DNA of 64,000 nt, taken from contig NZ_QOCW01000015.1 in the NCBI RefSeq assembly GCF_003318295.1, positions 44,170 to 108,169 on the forward strand. Direction: 5' to 3'. Under the pieces are notes generated by a model. The model saw only the letters and a program-made list of their open reading frames with translations. It made no database searches and was not told the DNA's origin. Positions 8,505-17,992 of the stretch are shown in pieces; the stretch's first letter is position 1, and every line of letters starts with the position of its first letter. The position numbers and the translations under genes were made by a program. The DNA is from Bacillus taeanensis (lineage in GTDB: Bacteria > Bacillota > Bacilli > Bacillales > UBA6769).

Positions 8505-10433
8505 ATGGATAAGAAATACATACTATTAATTTTTGTCGGCATTATTGTTATTGGTCTTATGGGAGTACTAACTGTTCATGCGATTCAATCTGATAACATT
8601 TCAGCCCAATATGAAAAGGCAGCTGAATTGTTTGAAGAAGAGGACATTGAAAAAAGTATTGAAGCCTATCAAAATGTATTAGAAATCGATCCTTTACATC
8701 TGGAAGCGCGATTAGGTTTAGCTGAAGCTTATACGGCGCTCTCACAGTTTAAAGAAGCAGAAACAGTATTAAAGGAAGGAATCAAGCTGGCACCTGAAGA
8801 TCCTACCTTTTATCTTTCGCTTTCAACTCTTTATGTGAAACTATCACACGTTACGTCAGCACTGAAAATTTTAGATCTCGGGATGACTCAATCAAATGGA
8901 AGCGAATTACAAACAAAATATAGTGAAATAGAAGAAAATATTAAAATTAGTAGTGAGCGTCTCCTCGTTCAAAAAGGCTATGAGCACAAGTTATCCTTAG
9001 TATTGGAACAAGAAGGTGCTTTGATTCCTATGAAAGCAGAGTGGGAACTAGAGGATGAAAGCATTGGCACACTTGAAGTCATTGATGAAGGACAAGCCGT
9101 TACGTTTCTCGGAAAGGAGAGTGGAGAAGTAAAAATTACAGCCAAGTCTGGTTCTATCTCACGAGAAATTGTCCTAAAGGTACAGGAACACGTCTTAGAA
9201 AGTATGAGCGTAACACCTGAAGAGCTTGAACCACTTGCCATTGATCAAAGTCTCACTTTAACAGTAACTGGTCAAGATGCTGCTGGTGAAGAGATGACAT
9301 TTACTCCAACGTGGACATTAGAGAAGAAGCTTGGTGACCTAAGTGCTAATGAAGGAACTGAATCATCCTTTACAGCGCGTAAAGAAGGAAAAGAAATTAT
9401 TACAATTTCTTATGAAGAGTTTGAAACAGAAGTTGAAGTGCTTATCGAAGGAGACAGCCGCACAGTAACAACAGAAGTCACTGGAGAAGGAACGGTTTTG
9501 CTTTCTCCTGAGCAGGATTCTTATCCTTTAAATAGCGTGGTTACACTTACAGCACAGCCGCAGGAAGGCTGGAAATTCGTACGCTGGGAAGGCGATATCT
9601 ATGGTACGAATAACCCAGGTACAGTAAAAGTGACCGATCATATGGCAATTCATGCTGTATTTGAACGAATTGGTCATACATTATCTCTTTCATCAAGCGG
9701 TGAAGGGCAAATCTTAAGAAGTTCTCTTGATACAACTTTCTCACATAATGAATCAATTGTATTAACAGCAAGAGCTGCTGAAGGTTGGAAGTTTGAGCGC
9801 TGGGAAGGAACGGTTTCTGGGACAGCGGCTCAAATTACCGTGGTGATGGATAACAATCAATCACTGCGCGCCGTCTTTACGAAAGTGGAAGAAGAAGCAC
9901 AACCTGAACCAGATCCTGACAGTTATTTGCTTTCTGTTAGTAAAACAGGTGAAGGAACGGTTTCAAAGAGCCGCTCAGGTAGCAGTTTCCCAGCAGGAAC
10001 GCAAGTAACGGTAAGTGCTTCACCGAGTGCGGGCTGGAAGTTCGTGCGCTGGGAAGGCGATGTTAGCGGTACGTCTTCTTCAGCAGTCGTGACAATGAAT
10101 GGCAATAGAAGTGTACGCGCCGTCTTTGCCAAAAAAGCGCCTGAAATAAAGCAGTACACACTTTCAACTCTTGTTGTCGGCAGCGGCTCAATTAGCAGAA
10201 GTTCTGGCGGCTCCACGTTCCCTGAAGGAACAACGGTAACACTAACCGCAAATCCAGCAGACGGCTGGACATTCGTCCGCTGGGTAGGTGCTTCCTCTTC
10301 AAGCAGTGCAACAACGAGTGTAACAATGGATGGAAATAAATCTGTTAGTGCTGTGTTTGAGAAGGTGGTTGAAGAAGAGCCTGTAAATAGTGAGCCTGAG
10401 GAAACGGATGAAAATAGCGAAACAAATGAATAG
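8505..10433 (+). CDS. Membrane-anchored TPR protein with four InlB-type repeats
   Basis: About 642 residues. The N-terminus (MDKKYILLIFVGIIVIGLMGVLTV) is an uncleaved signal anchor. TPR units follow at about 30-130 (SIEAYQNVLEIDPLHLEARLGLAEAYTAL), then Ig-like segments (about 140-310), then four divergent InlB B-repeats at about 310-625 with the recurring pattern GWKFVRWEGD...VTM...NRSVRAVF. The tail is Glu-rich without a sorting signal. Start at ATG 8505 is preferred over ATG 8496, which lies in the ribosome site. It is the only plus-strand gene in the polysaccharide region, bounded by a strong terminator. Probably an extracellular adhesion or assembly-scaffold protein; that role is inferred. 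Confidence 0.85.
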   Translation: MDKKYILLIFVGIIVIGLMGVLTVHAIQSDNISAQYEKAAELFEEEDIEKSIEAYQNVLEIDPLHLEARLGLAEAYTALSQFKEAETVLKEGIKLAPEDPTFYLSLSTLYVKLSHVTSALKILDLGMTQSNGSELQTKYSEIEENIKISSERLLVQKGYEHKLSLVLEQEGALIPMKAEWELEDESIGTLEVIDEGQAVTFLGKESGEVKITAKSGSISREIVLKVQEHVLESMSVTPEELEPLAIDQSLTLTVTGQDAAGEEMTFTPTWTLEKKLGDLSANEGTESSFTARKEGKEIITISYEEFETEVEVLIEGDSRTVTTEVTGEGTVLLSPEQDSYPLNSVVTLTAQPQEGWKFVRWEGDIYGTNNPGTVKVTDHMAIHAVFERIGHTLSLSSSGEGQILRSSLDTTFSHNESIVLTARAAEGWKFERWEGTVSGTAAQITVVMDNNQSLRAVFTKVEEEAQPEPDPDSYLLSVSKTGEGTVSKSRSGSSFPAGTQVTVSASPSAGWKFVRWEGDVSGTSSSAVVTMNGNRSVRAVFAKKAPEIKQYTLSTLVVGSGSISRSSGGSTFPEGTTVTLTANPADGWTFVRWVGASSSSSATTSVTMDGNKSVSAVFEKVVEEEPVNSEPEETDENSETNE

Positions 10434-10435
10434 AA

Positions 10436-10473
10436 AAAAAGATGGAGAACCGGAATGGTTCTCCATCTTTTTC
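10436..10473 (+). terminator. Intrinsic terminator after the InlB-repeat gene
   Basis: AAAGATGGAGAACC pairs with GGTTCTCCATCTTT around a short GGAAT loop, flanked by A-run and T-run. It is symmetric and could stop transcription from both strands. Confidence 0.9.
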
Positions 10474-10552
10474 ACCTTCTTTATTGACCTACACTCTAAT
10501 TTCTAAGAGCTAACCTTCTTAGAAATCAAAAAGTTGTTAATCATATACCTGT

Positions 10553-11761
10553 TCATTTTGTAAGTTTTAAGTAAATGTCATTTGCTTCGGTCATTTTTAT
10601 TTTAGCCGATTCAACCAGTATTTTTGCCAAGTTTTTTTGAAATCCAATATTTCCACCGTTAATTTCAATGGCTTTCCTTGCAAATTTCTCAGCGAGATCA
10701 AATTGCTGCAAATCAAAGTAAACTAAACCTAAATTTGCATAGCCATGGGCAAAAAGTGGATTTATTTCTATTCCTTTTTCAATTAAGGAGAGAGCTTCTT
10801 TCAACTGCCCTTTCCGTCTCAATAGAGAACCAAGTTTAACATATGCCTCATACTGATAATCAGATAATTCTATTGTTTTTCTCCAACTTAATTCCGCACC
10901 TTGTGGATGACCATTTGCATAATATGCTTCTCCTAATCGCAGTTGAATAAATGGCACAGTAGGCCACTGCTGAGACAATTCTAATAAAGAATTTAACCAA
11001 TCCTGCTTAGTTAATGAGTTTTTCTTTCTAAAAATATTATAAATTTCTGGAATACAATCAGGGTTTTCAAAAATAGTACCCCTTCTTTGGTAAGAAGATA
11101 TAATAGAACCATTCCTTACATACTCGTTTACCAATTTTTCTAAATCACCATTTTGAAAAAGTTGAAGTCCTGGGTGTTCTGAACCTCTAATTGACGTTAT
11201 CTTTATATTTTCAAGATGAAGAATATGATGGGCGCCAAATAAGTCAGATTCGTCATTTTCTGGGACAAACAAAGTTAACGGAACCTTCTTTTCCTGTATC
11301 AATAGTTTTAAGTCATTATATTTTATTATATTTTTATTTTCCATAATATATTTTGAACGACTGCTTCTAGAACCTTCATACCCCAGTTTTGATTCTAAGG
11401 AAAATGCTAAACATCCGTCAGCATTACCTAACATAGCATATAAAGTAGCACCAAAAGCACCCATTGAGGAACCAAACGTATAAACCTTTCCATTACCAAT
11501 TTCCCTTGCCATTTCAACAATTTTCACGGCCGAATTTTCACAGTTATCTGTGAGTCCATCAATTCCTCCAGTATACCAACGATAATTTTTGTCATTAAGA
11601 AAAATAATATTCGCTTCAACATTTAATATCGCTTTATATGGCTTAAATTTACCTTTTGGCACTCCTGCATTTGTAAACGCCACTAAAGTGGGCAAGTGCT
11701 CGCCTTTTTTAACAATCTTTATATAATCACTTTTTATATCAATATACTTATCATTTATCAT
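10553..11761 (-). CDS. Alpha/beta-hydrolase-like protein fused to TPR repeats
   Basis: A 402-residue cytoplasmic-looking protein with no signal peptide. Residues 1-220 look like an alpha/beta hydrolase: a nucleophile elbow FGSSMGAFGATLYAML, a possible acid in VPENDESDLFG, and a catalytic-type His in RGSEHPGLQLF. Residues 265-390 hold about three TPR units (AYVKLGSLLRRKGQLKEALSLIEKGIEINPLFAHGYANLGLVYFDLQQFDLAEKFA). It is the last gene of the Kps-like cluster, after the 1270-residue HAD protein and its terminator. A capsule-modifying acyl-esterase or a chain-processing scaffold is conceivable, but no function is demonstrated. Confidence 0.75.
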   Translation of the reverse strand: MINDKYIDIKSDYIKIVKKGEHLPTLVAFTNAGVPKGKFKPYKAILNVEANIIFLNDKNYRWYTGGIDGLTDNCENSAVKIVEMAREIGNGKVYTFGSSMGAFGATLYAMLGNADGCLAFSLESKLGYEGSRSSRSKYIMENKNIIKYNDLKLLIQEKKVPLTLFVPENDESDLFGAHHILHLENIKITSIRGSEHPGLQLFQNGDLEKLVNEYVRNGSIISSYQRRGTIFENPDCIPEIYNIFRKKNSLTKQDWLNSLLELSQQWPTVPFIQLRLGEAYYANGHPQGAELSWRKTIELSDYQYEAYVKLGSLLRRKGQLKEALSLIEKGIEINPLFAHGYANLGLVYFDLQQFDLAEKFARKAIEINGGNIGFQKNLAKILVESAKIKMTEANDIYLKLTK

Positions 11762-11838
11762 TTATCTATGCTCCTTATCTAAGCTATTATTATGCTGCTT
11801 GGTTGTTAATTTTTATTTAATACAGCTGCAGCTCTCTC

Positions 11839-11880
11839 AAAAAAATCCCAACGCTTTTTTTACTAGACGCTGGGATTTTT
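11839..11880 (-). terminator. Terminator after the 1270-residue capsule protein
   Basis: On the minus strand AAAAATCCCAGCGTC pairs imperfectly with AGCGTTGGGATTTTTTT around an A-rich loop, immediately after the stop codon. It would reduce transcription into the hydrolase-TPR gene. Confidence 0.75.
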
Positions 11881-11887
11881 CATCAAA

Positions 11888-14800
11888 TTATTTCTTACCT
11901 AACAAACTTAAATAACTTTTCAACTTATCTTTTTTGCTAATATTAGCATTGCTGATCCCACCGTAGTCCTTAAGAAGCTTGGCAGCAACGTATTTTTTCG
12001 GATGATCTTTTACCATATTTGCATAATCAGCTATTACTTCCTTAGAAGGGGATAGCTTTGCTAGTAAAGCTATCGATTCTACAAATGTATTACGATGCAG
12101 GACACGTAGTGAATGAATATCTTTTGGATAGCTTGTACCATTCACAATAATGTTATTATTTTTTAGCGAGACCTCAGGTATTTGAGGCTTTTTACTATTG
12201 TTTTTTACTGGTGCAGCTGTTTTTGGTTTCGGGCTTTTTGCCGGCTGCTTTTGGACTGCTGGTTTTGGTGCCGGATTTTTTGCTGGTTGTTGTTGAACAC
12301 TAGCAGCTTTTACTGGTGCTGTTGGTTTTGGACTCGGCTTTTTTACTGGTGCTTTAGCATTAGCAGAGTATAATGCTTTATGCCCCTCTTTCCAAATGCT
12401 TTCAGAGTCTGGTGCACCTTCGTTCGGTGTAAGGATGTATCGTTTATTATGACCTGCAAAAGCATTATCAAACAACATCCCCTTTAAAACCTCTGCTTCA
12501 CGTTTAGATGGCTTTCTTAAAACCGTATCTAATAAATATTCAGCTGAATTTGCTTCAATTGAAGTAAGATCCGGGTTATCTTTAAAAATACGAAGCCAGC
12601 TATCAGCAAACTGAAGCACGCCGCGATGAATGGCATTTACTTTTGCAAGGTGTTCTGCCGATCCAAGCTCTTCTTTGATAACTCTAATTTCAGAAGACTT
12701 ATCTTCTACCACTTCAATTAAGCTTCCTGTTGCTTCATTGACAAGTGTTTCAATAATGAGATTATGACTTAACATAATATCTGATTTATAGGCTGGATTA
12801 ATATTCTTTAAATAATAACTTTCCGCATTTTCAATTGGATCATGACCAAAATCATCAGAATAAGTCATAAAGAACGCAGGCTGCAGTTCCTGTTCGAAAA
12901 TAGAATTAATCATTCGATGTGTGGATCCTTTATAACCGAAGTCAACTCCAAGTGTTTTCTTGCCTAAATCAATACCCTGCTGCTGTAAATATTTCTTGTA
13001 AGCACGTCTTTTTTCATCAAAAGGCTTACGTACCTCTGCCCAATTTTCGGAAACATGTTCGTAGACGATACCATATATGGCAGCTGGTGTTAACTTACCA
13101 ACAGGAATATCAATATCTTCCACACTCCAACGCGTAAGGATATGATCTGAAATTGCATATGGATCTAATCCAAAGCGATTTTCAAGCAGCATCGAGAAAG
13201 GATTTTTTCTCGCATAATCATCAATGCGAATTTTAAAGAAATCCTCAGGTGATTGAAGGTTTAACCCCATCAATCCGCGGCGTGATGTTGCAATATAATG
13301 AACATCAAATTTTTCAGCTTCACCGCGTGCTTCAAGAATTTTCTTTACAATTTTACTCGGTAAATAACAATCTCTTGCAAAGAATAGAATAGCATCGCAG
13401 TTCTTTTCCTTCGCCTGCTCAATAATCCATTCTGAGAATGAATATAAAAGAGGGCCTAAGGCTAAGAAACCAAATTCCACCCCATTTTCTAAAAAGCCTC
13501 TGTCTTTATTTGGATCTATTACTTCATTTACATCTTTAAACGTTTTAATTTGATAAAATTCTTCTGCAAACATAGAGAGTGCCGTTCTTAAAAAGAAGCT
13601 GTTATTGACAATGTTTGGTGATAATTTGCGCTCTTTTAAAATTTCTAACGCTCTCTCACGTGCTGAAGAAATTCGTACAGAATTCCAGCCTGCTGCTCCA
13701 GCACGCTCTAAGTCGCCAATTGGATTATCTCCAATATGTAACACTGTACTTGTATCAACATTTAATTCTTCAGCAACATGTCCAAATAAATCACCTGAAT
13801 GCTTCTTTTTACCAATCTTTGAAGAAACGTAAAGTGTTGTATATTCTGTTATCCCTGCATTTGAAAGGGCACGAGCTACAAACGCCTCTTCATGGATAAA
13901 GTCCGAAATAATAATAACAGGCTTTCCGGCTTTTATCGCTTCATTAAACAGGAATTTCCCAACCGGACGTGCTTTTAACACACTCCATTCAATCTTTTGC
14001 TCTAAATCAATAAGCTTTTGTACATCACTTAACTTTCCACCAAAGCGCTCAATCATTAAAGAGTACACTTCATGAATTGTGATTTCCTCCACTGTGCCTT
14101 CTGCTTTAACAGCAAGTTCAGCATCACGCTCTCGGCGTAATTGGCGCTCGACTCCAGCTCTCAGTTGAGCAAATGTTTGAGTGATATAATTCGGTACTTC
14201 AATGGAGTGTTTGCCTTCTGAAAGTTCCTTTTGCATAATTGCAAATACATCTTCCGGCTTAAATACCGCTCTGCAAAGCAGGGTATCAAATACATCAAAT
14301 GATACGACACTTGCTTCTTTGATTTGCTTGACTAATCTTTCTAAATAATCGGTATCTTGGTGAAAGCCTTTATGACCAAGACGGTTTAACTGACGTACTG
14401 CAGCACGATTAGATGAAGCGGTACTATAATGAAGCGGGTTTTCTTTTACACTTTTTACAACATTTTTATTAGGAAGAAGGTCAATCCCAGATTTTCCTTT
14501 CGCTTTGTTTGCTGCCATTTCTGTAAATATAGAAGCAAGGTAATCCGGCTCTCCTAATAATCGAGACTCTAGGAAAGTCTGTCTGCTAAGCATAAGCGCC
14601 ATAATATGATCATTATTGTTTTCCTCACTGTACTGCTGCGTTTTTAAGTTTGTTTGATCAGCAAGATGTGCTAAGTGTGAACGAGATGGAGAAATTAATT
14701 TACGGTTATAAAACTTAGCTTGCAGACCAATCGTACTTGAAATCGAGCATGTCGCATCTGCCCACGGAACAATAAATTGAGAAATATTATCCACTTTTTC

Positions 14801-15700
14801 AAATTCCTTTGAATACAAGAAATTAGGGAAATTAGAAGTTAAGAAATCAATATTTTTATCATTAATGGCTTTCTCTTGAACAAAACCACTTACATATTGA
14901 GTCGCAATAACCCCTGTATCTTCAGGTGTGTTCTTTAATACATCAATTAAGAAATCGAATTGAGAATCATAACTGCAGTTCTCGTAAAACCCGAAATATT
15001 GCGAGATTTGCAGAGGTACTAATATAAATTTCTTAAACCGCTCTGATCCTTTTAGTTTTGAAAGAATTAACTCTTTTACTGCATTCTCTTCATAAAATGC
15101 TTCAAATTTGTTGTGAATGCTGTAATATGCTTCAAGTTCTCCAGGAGTTGCTTTTACTGTACTTAAATCTCCTTCACCGAAAACACTATCTTTATACAAC
15201 CCAACTGGATCAAGAGAAATTGTTCGTGGGTATGGCGGGCGCATGAAGAGACCTGGCATCAAATCAATTACTAAAGCATTTGGAAACATTGCTCGAAAAA
15301 TAGTTGTTGGAAACTCCCAACAAATGATTAAGTCAGGCTCCCAGCCTTTAAATAATGATTTAAAGTATCCATTTATGTAGGCACGCTCTTCTGAAGTGAA
15401 ATTATCATTGTATGACTTACGAATAAAGGCATCTCCAAAACCAAAAATATCTGTATCTCTTCCATAATCAACGATAAAGCTGTTGTTATTGTTAATTTTT
15501 GTTGGCTTTGCTTCTCTTTTAACTGATTCAAACGTATGCTTAGATAGTAAAAATTTAACATCTAAATTATTTACTTTGGATAACGTGTTAGCTAATGGAT
15601 CAAGATATTTTGTATAAGCACCTGTTCGAAAATTTGGGTCTCCCATATCAATTGTAAAATTAGACATGAAAAGAACATTCTTAAATGAAAACTTCCCCAT
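11888..15700 (-). CDS. Large capsule protein: glycosyltransferase-like region plus HAD domain
   Basis: About 1270 residues, start ATG 15700 (MGKFSFKN) after AAAGGGTGG. Residues 1-400 resemble a GT-B capsule synthase fold: SISSTIGLQAKFYNRKLI parallels the TSLSGFEALLRGI motif of the neighbouring KpsC-like proteins. Residues about 465-700 form a HAD domain of the COG5610 type, with DVFDTLLCR (nucleophile Asp), IIISDF and LHIGDNPIGDLERA. Residues 700-1130 are a further conserved-looking region containing FFARDCYLPSK. A Pro/Ala/Lys-rich linker at about 1140-1200 leads to a small C-terminal domain. No signal peptide. Fusion of transferase and phosphatase-like units suggests making and trimming or attaching a polymer unit; activity is unproven. 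Confidence 0.8.
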   Translation of the reverse strand: MGKFSFKNVLFMSNFTIDMGDPNFRTGAYTKYLDPLANTLSKVNNLDVKFLLSKHTFESVKREAKPTKINNNNSFIVDYGRDTDIFGFGDAFIRKSYNDNFTSEERAYINGYFKSLFKGWEPDLIICWEFPTTIFRAMFPNALVIDLMPGLFMRPPYPRTISLDPVGLYKDSVFGEGDLSTVKATPGELEAYYSIHNKFEAFYEENAVKELILSKLKGSERFKKFILVPLQISQYFGFYENCSYDSQFDFLIDVLKNTPEDTGVIATQYVSGFVQEKAINDKNIDFLTSNFPNFLYSKEFEKVDNISQFIVPWADATCSISSTIGLQAKFYNRKLISPSRSHLAHLADQTNLKTQQYSEENNNDHIMALMLSRQTFLESRLLGEPDYLASIFTEMAANKAKGKSGIDLLPNKNVVKSVKENPLHYSTASSNRAAVRQLNRLGHKGFHQDTDYLERLVKQIKEASVVSFDVFDTLLCRAVFKPEDVFAIMQKELSEGKHSIEVPNYITQTFAQLRAGVERQLRRERDAELAVKAEGTVEEITIHEVYSLMIERFGGKLSDVQKLIDLEQKIEWSVLKARPVGKFLFNEAIKAGKPVIIISDFIHEEAFVARALSNAGITEYTTLYVSSKIGKKKHSGDLFGHVAEELNVDTSTVLHIGDNPIGDLERAGAAGWNSVRISSARERALEILKERKLSPNIVNNSFFLRTALSMFAEEFYQIKTFKDVNEVIDPNKDRGFLENGVEFGFLALGPLLYSFSEWIIEQAKEKNCDAILFFARDCYLPSKIVKKILEARGEAEKFDVHYIATSRRGLMGLNLQSPEDFFKIRIDDYARKNPFSMLLENRFGLDPYAISDHILTRWSVEDIDIPVGKLTPAAIYGIVYEHVSENWAEVRKPFDEKRRAYKKYLQQQGIDLGKKTLGVDFGYKGSTHRMINSIFEQELQPAFFMTYSDDFGHDPIENAESYYLKNINPAYKSDIMLSHNLIIETLVNEATGSLIEVVEDKSSEIRVIKEELGSAEHLAKVNAIHRGVLQFADSWLRIFKDNPDLTSIEANSAEYLLDTVLRKPSKREAEVLKGMLFDNAFAGHNKRYILTPNEGAPDSESIWKEGHKALYSANAKAPVKKPSPKPTAPVKAASVQQQPAKNPAPKPAVQKQPAKSPKPKTAAPVKNNSKKPQIPEVSLKNNNIIVNGTSYPKDIHSLRVLHRNTFVESIALLAKLSPSKEVIADYANMVKDHPKKYVAAKLLKDYGGISNANISKKDKLKSYLSLLGKK

Positions 15701-15836
15701 GCTATCTTCCACCCTTTCTTTACCTACTTCTATATTTAATTTATCTCATTGTTTACACAAGCATTTGAAATGTTTTCGCTTTTAGTTTAGGATAACATCC
15801 CTCATTAAAATTATGCTTTATGCCTATCTATTCAGG

Positions 15837-17951
15837 TTAAACCTTATGTTCAATTAAATAATCAATTACATCAAAAATTGTGCCTGGTAAGCCAGTTCTT
15901 GGATTGATATAGCGCGGATAGAGAAGATACGCTGCTGCAAACACTTCTGTTACGCTGCGTTTTTCTTGTCTTCTTGCTGTTATTAAGCGATCGTTTGTAA
16001 TGCCCCAGCCTGCATAAAACGGCATTCCAAAACAATACACTTCCTTGTTCATAAGCAGGGCTTCAAAGCCTAGCTGTGACGTTACAACATATACTTTATC
16101 CACTTTTTCTATTAAAGAAAGAGGATTGCACTCATCGTATATAAATGTTGTGGCACTATCTACATCTTCAACAGTTAAATTACCTTCTTTTTTCCCTGAA
16201 ATAACATCAGGATGTGTTTTTACATAAATATCAGCATCAGGATGATCCTGTTTGGCCGCTTCATACATTTCCTTAAAACGGTTTTGATCCGCTAAGCCAA
16301 GCGTTATCGACATATCGCCAAGCGTTTGATCAACGACTAATACTCTTTCTTTGCCATTTTCCTTGAAAACATTTGAACCAATCATCGGGGCTTGGTTATA
16401 TTTACTTAAATAATTTTCACGGATCAATGTTATTGCTTTTTCGGCATCGGCGAGAAGTTCTTCCGTCTCCCATCCTGAGCTGTTTAAAATATTTTCAAGT
16501 CGAGAAGGACGGGTTGCATCATAATAAATGCCGGCATCATCCATACAAATCGAGTAAGGCGGCGCACCATTCACCCCTAATCCGACCGAACGGAGAAAAC
16601 CATCTTCTAAGGCAAGATAAGGAACATTGTATTTTCGGCTAAATGCAATCGCTTTTTGAGCGCTTGGCTTCATTCCCCATCCCGCAATATAACTTAACTC
16701 AACAGCATGTTTAGCTGGATTAAATTCAACTTCGCCTTTTAAGAAAGATTGTAAGTTAGGAATAGCTTGAATTCCTTTTGATAAAATCCCGATCTTCCCT
16801 CTTTCATTTATTTCAATTGAAGGCTCTTCAGGAGGTTTGTTATGCTCGATTTGCTTTAAGTTATGAATAAGTTCAATCGCTTCTTCAATGGTGATTTCTT
16901 CTTTTGTAAAGGGATTAAAATACTTTGGGTATAGCATATAAGCTGCTGCAAATACGTTTTGTAAGGAGAGCTGTCTTTTTCTTCTTTCAACCGTTTGGCG
17001 ATCATCTGTTAAACCCCAGCCTGAATAAAATGGTGCTCCTAATGTTGTAACGGGAATTCCTCTTAGTAATGCTTCAAAGCCTGATAAGGATGTAATAGTA
17101 TACACATGATCAATGGTTTGAAACGCATCTGTGATACTAAGCGGCTCTGTAATCACTTGTGCAATCGATTTAACATCATTAGGATTTGACTGCATCGCAC
17201 GCTTTCCGAATAAAACGTCTGGATGCGGCTTATAGATGATTTCAGCATCCGGATTTTCTGTTTTGGCAAGCCATACTAAATCATTGTTGGTCATTTGTTT
17301 TGAGCAACCTCGTTTAATTGATTGATCGTCCTCAACTTGACCAATAACTAAAATTCGCTTCCGTTCTTTTTTTCCGTAAATTTCTTCAATGTTTTTTGCA
17401 CCAACATTGTTATACTTACTAATATTTAATTCATTAAGACTTTGCATGCAGTGTTCTGCACGCTTAAGCAGTTCTTTGTCGCCATCAAAATCGTAGGTAT
17501 TAAGCAGATCTTCTAAATCACTCGGCTTTTCAGCGTCATAATACAATGCTTGAGAGTCAATACAGAGTGAAAGAGGAACACTATGGGAAGCACCTAGTTG
17601 GACAGAGCGAATAAAGCCATCCTCCATTCGGTAGTAAGGAATTTCTTTATTTTCTGCATATTTTTTCAGTTTTAAGCTATCTTTATAACCCCACACCATA
17701 ATAACCCGATCTTGATATTTTTCTGCAAGATTTACGACTCGATCCACATTTTCACTGTCTTTTACAAAGATCACGTCATATTCCTGTAAGTAAGCTTGGA
17801 TAAAATCATATTTCCATTTGCTAAAACCAACTAGTAATGCGACTGGTTTATCTGTTTTAATTTTTGGTGTTAATTTCTTTTGCAAGATCGCTAATTTAAT
17901 AAAAGTTTTATTGCCAACTGCTTTCTTTACTGTTTTTTTAAACTTCCCCAT
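15837..17951 (-). CDS. kpsC: KpsC-like capsule protein with two transferase modules
   Basis: About 704 residues, matching the length of Gram-negative KpsC (roughly 670-700), which adds alternating beta-Kdo residues to phosphatidylglycerol as the capsule anchor linker. Two tandem Capsule_synth modules are visible: residues about 40-350 (WGYKDSLKLKKYA, RMEDGFIRSVQLG, VIGQVEDDQSIKRG, IYKPHPDVL, TITSLSGFEALLRGIPVTTLGAPFYSGWGLTDDR) and about 385-700 (ALEDGFLRSVGLG, GIYYDATRPSRLE, VVDQTLGDMSITLG, VKTHPDV, VTSQLGFEALLMNKEVYCFGMPFYAGWG). Start ATG 17951 follows GAGGTGAAAGA. Close genes for CMP-Kdo synthesis support Kdo as the donor. Confidence 0.9.
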   Translation of the reverse strand: MGKFKKTVKKAVGNKTFIKLAILQKKLTPKIKTDKPVALLVGFSKWKYDFIQAYLQEYDVIFVKDSENVDRVVNLAEKYQDRVIMVWGYKDSLKLKKYAENKEIPYYRMEDGFIRSVQLGASHSVPLSLCIDSQALYYDAEKPSDLEDLLNTYDFDGDKELLKRAEHCMQSLNELNISKYNNVGAKNIEEIYGKKERKRILVIGQVEDDQSIKRGCSKQMTNNDLVWLAKTENPDAEIIYKPHPDVLFGKRAMQSNPNDVKSIAQVITEPLSITDAFQTIDHVYTITSLSGFEALLRGIPVTTLGAPFYSGWGLTDDRQTVERRKRQLSLQNVFAAAYMLYPKYFNPFTKEEITIEEAIELIHNLKQIEHNKPPEEPSIEINERGKIGILSKGIQAIPNLQSFLKGEVEFNPAKHAVELSYIAGWGMKPSAQKAIAFSRKYNVPYLALEDGFLRSVGLGVNGAPPYSICMDDAGIYYDATRPSRLENILNSSGWETEELLADAEKAITLIRENYLSKYNQAPMIGSNVFKENGKERVLVVDQTLGDMSITLGLADQNRFKEMYEAAKQDHPDADIYVKTHPDVISGKKEGNLTVEDVDSATTFIYDECNPLSLIEKVDKVYVVTSQLGFEALLMNKEVYCFGMPFYAGWGITNDRLITARRQEKRSVTEVFAAAYLLYPRYINPRTGLPGTIFDVIDYLIEHKV

Positions 17952-17992
17952 TTCTTTCACCTCATAAGCAAAGATTATTGCTCGTATTGTTT

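Noticed and set aside
12182..12373. Plus-strand frame rich in Trp, Cys and Phe
   Set aside because: It is the antisense of the Pro/Ala/Lys-rich linker of the large capsule protein, an expected artefact.
15713..15836. Separate promoter between kpsC-like gene and the 1270-residue gene
   Set aside because: AT-rich DNA, but no convincing -35/-10 pair could be read on the minus strand.
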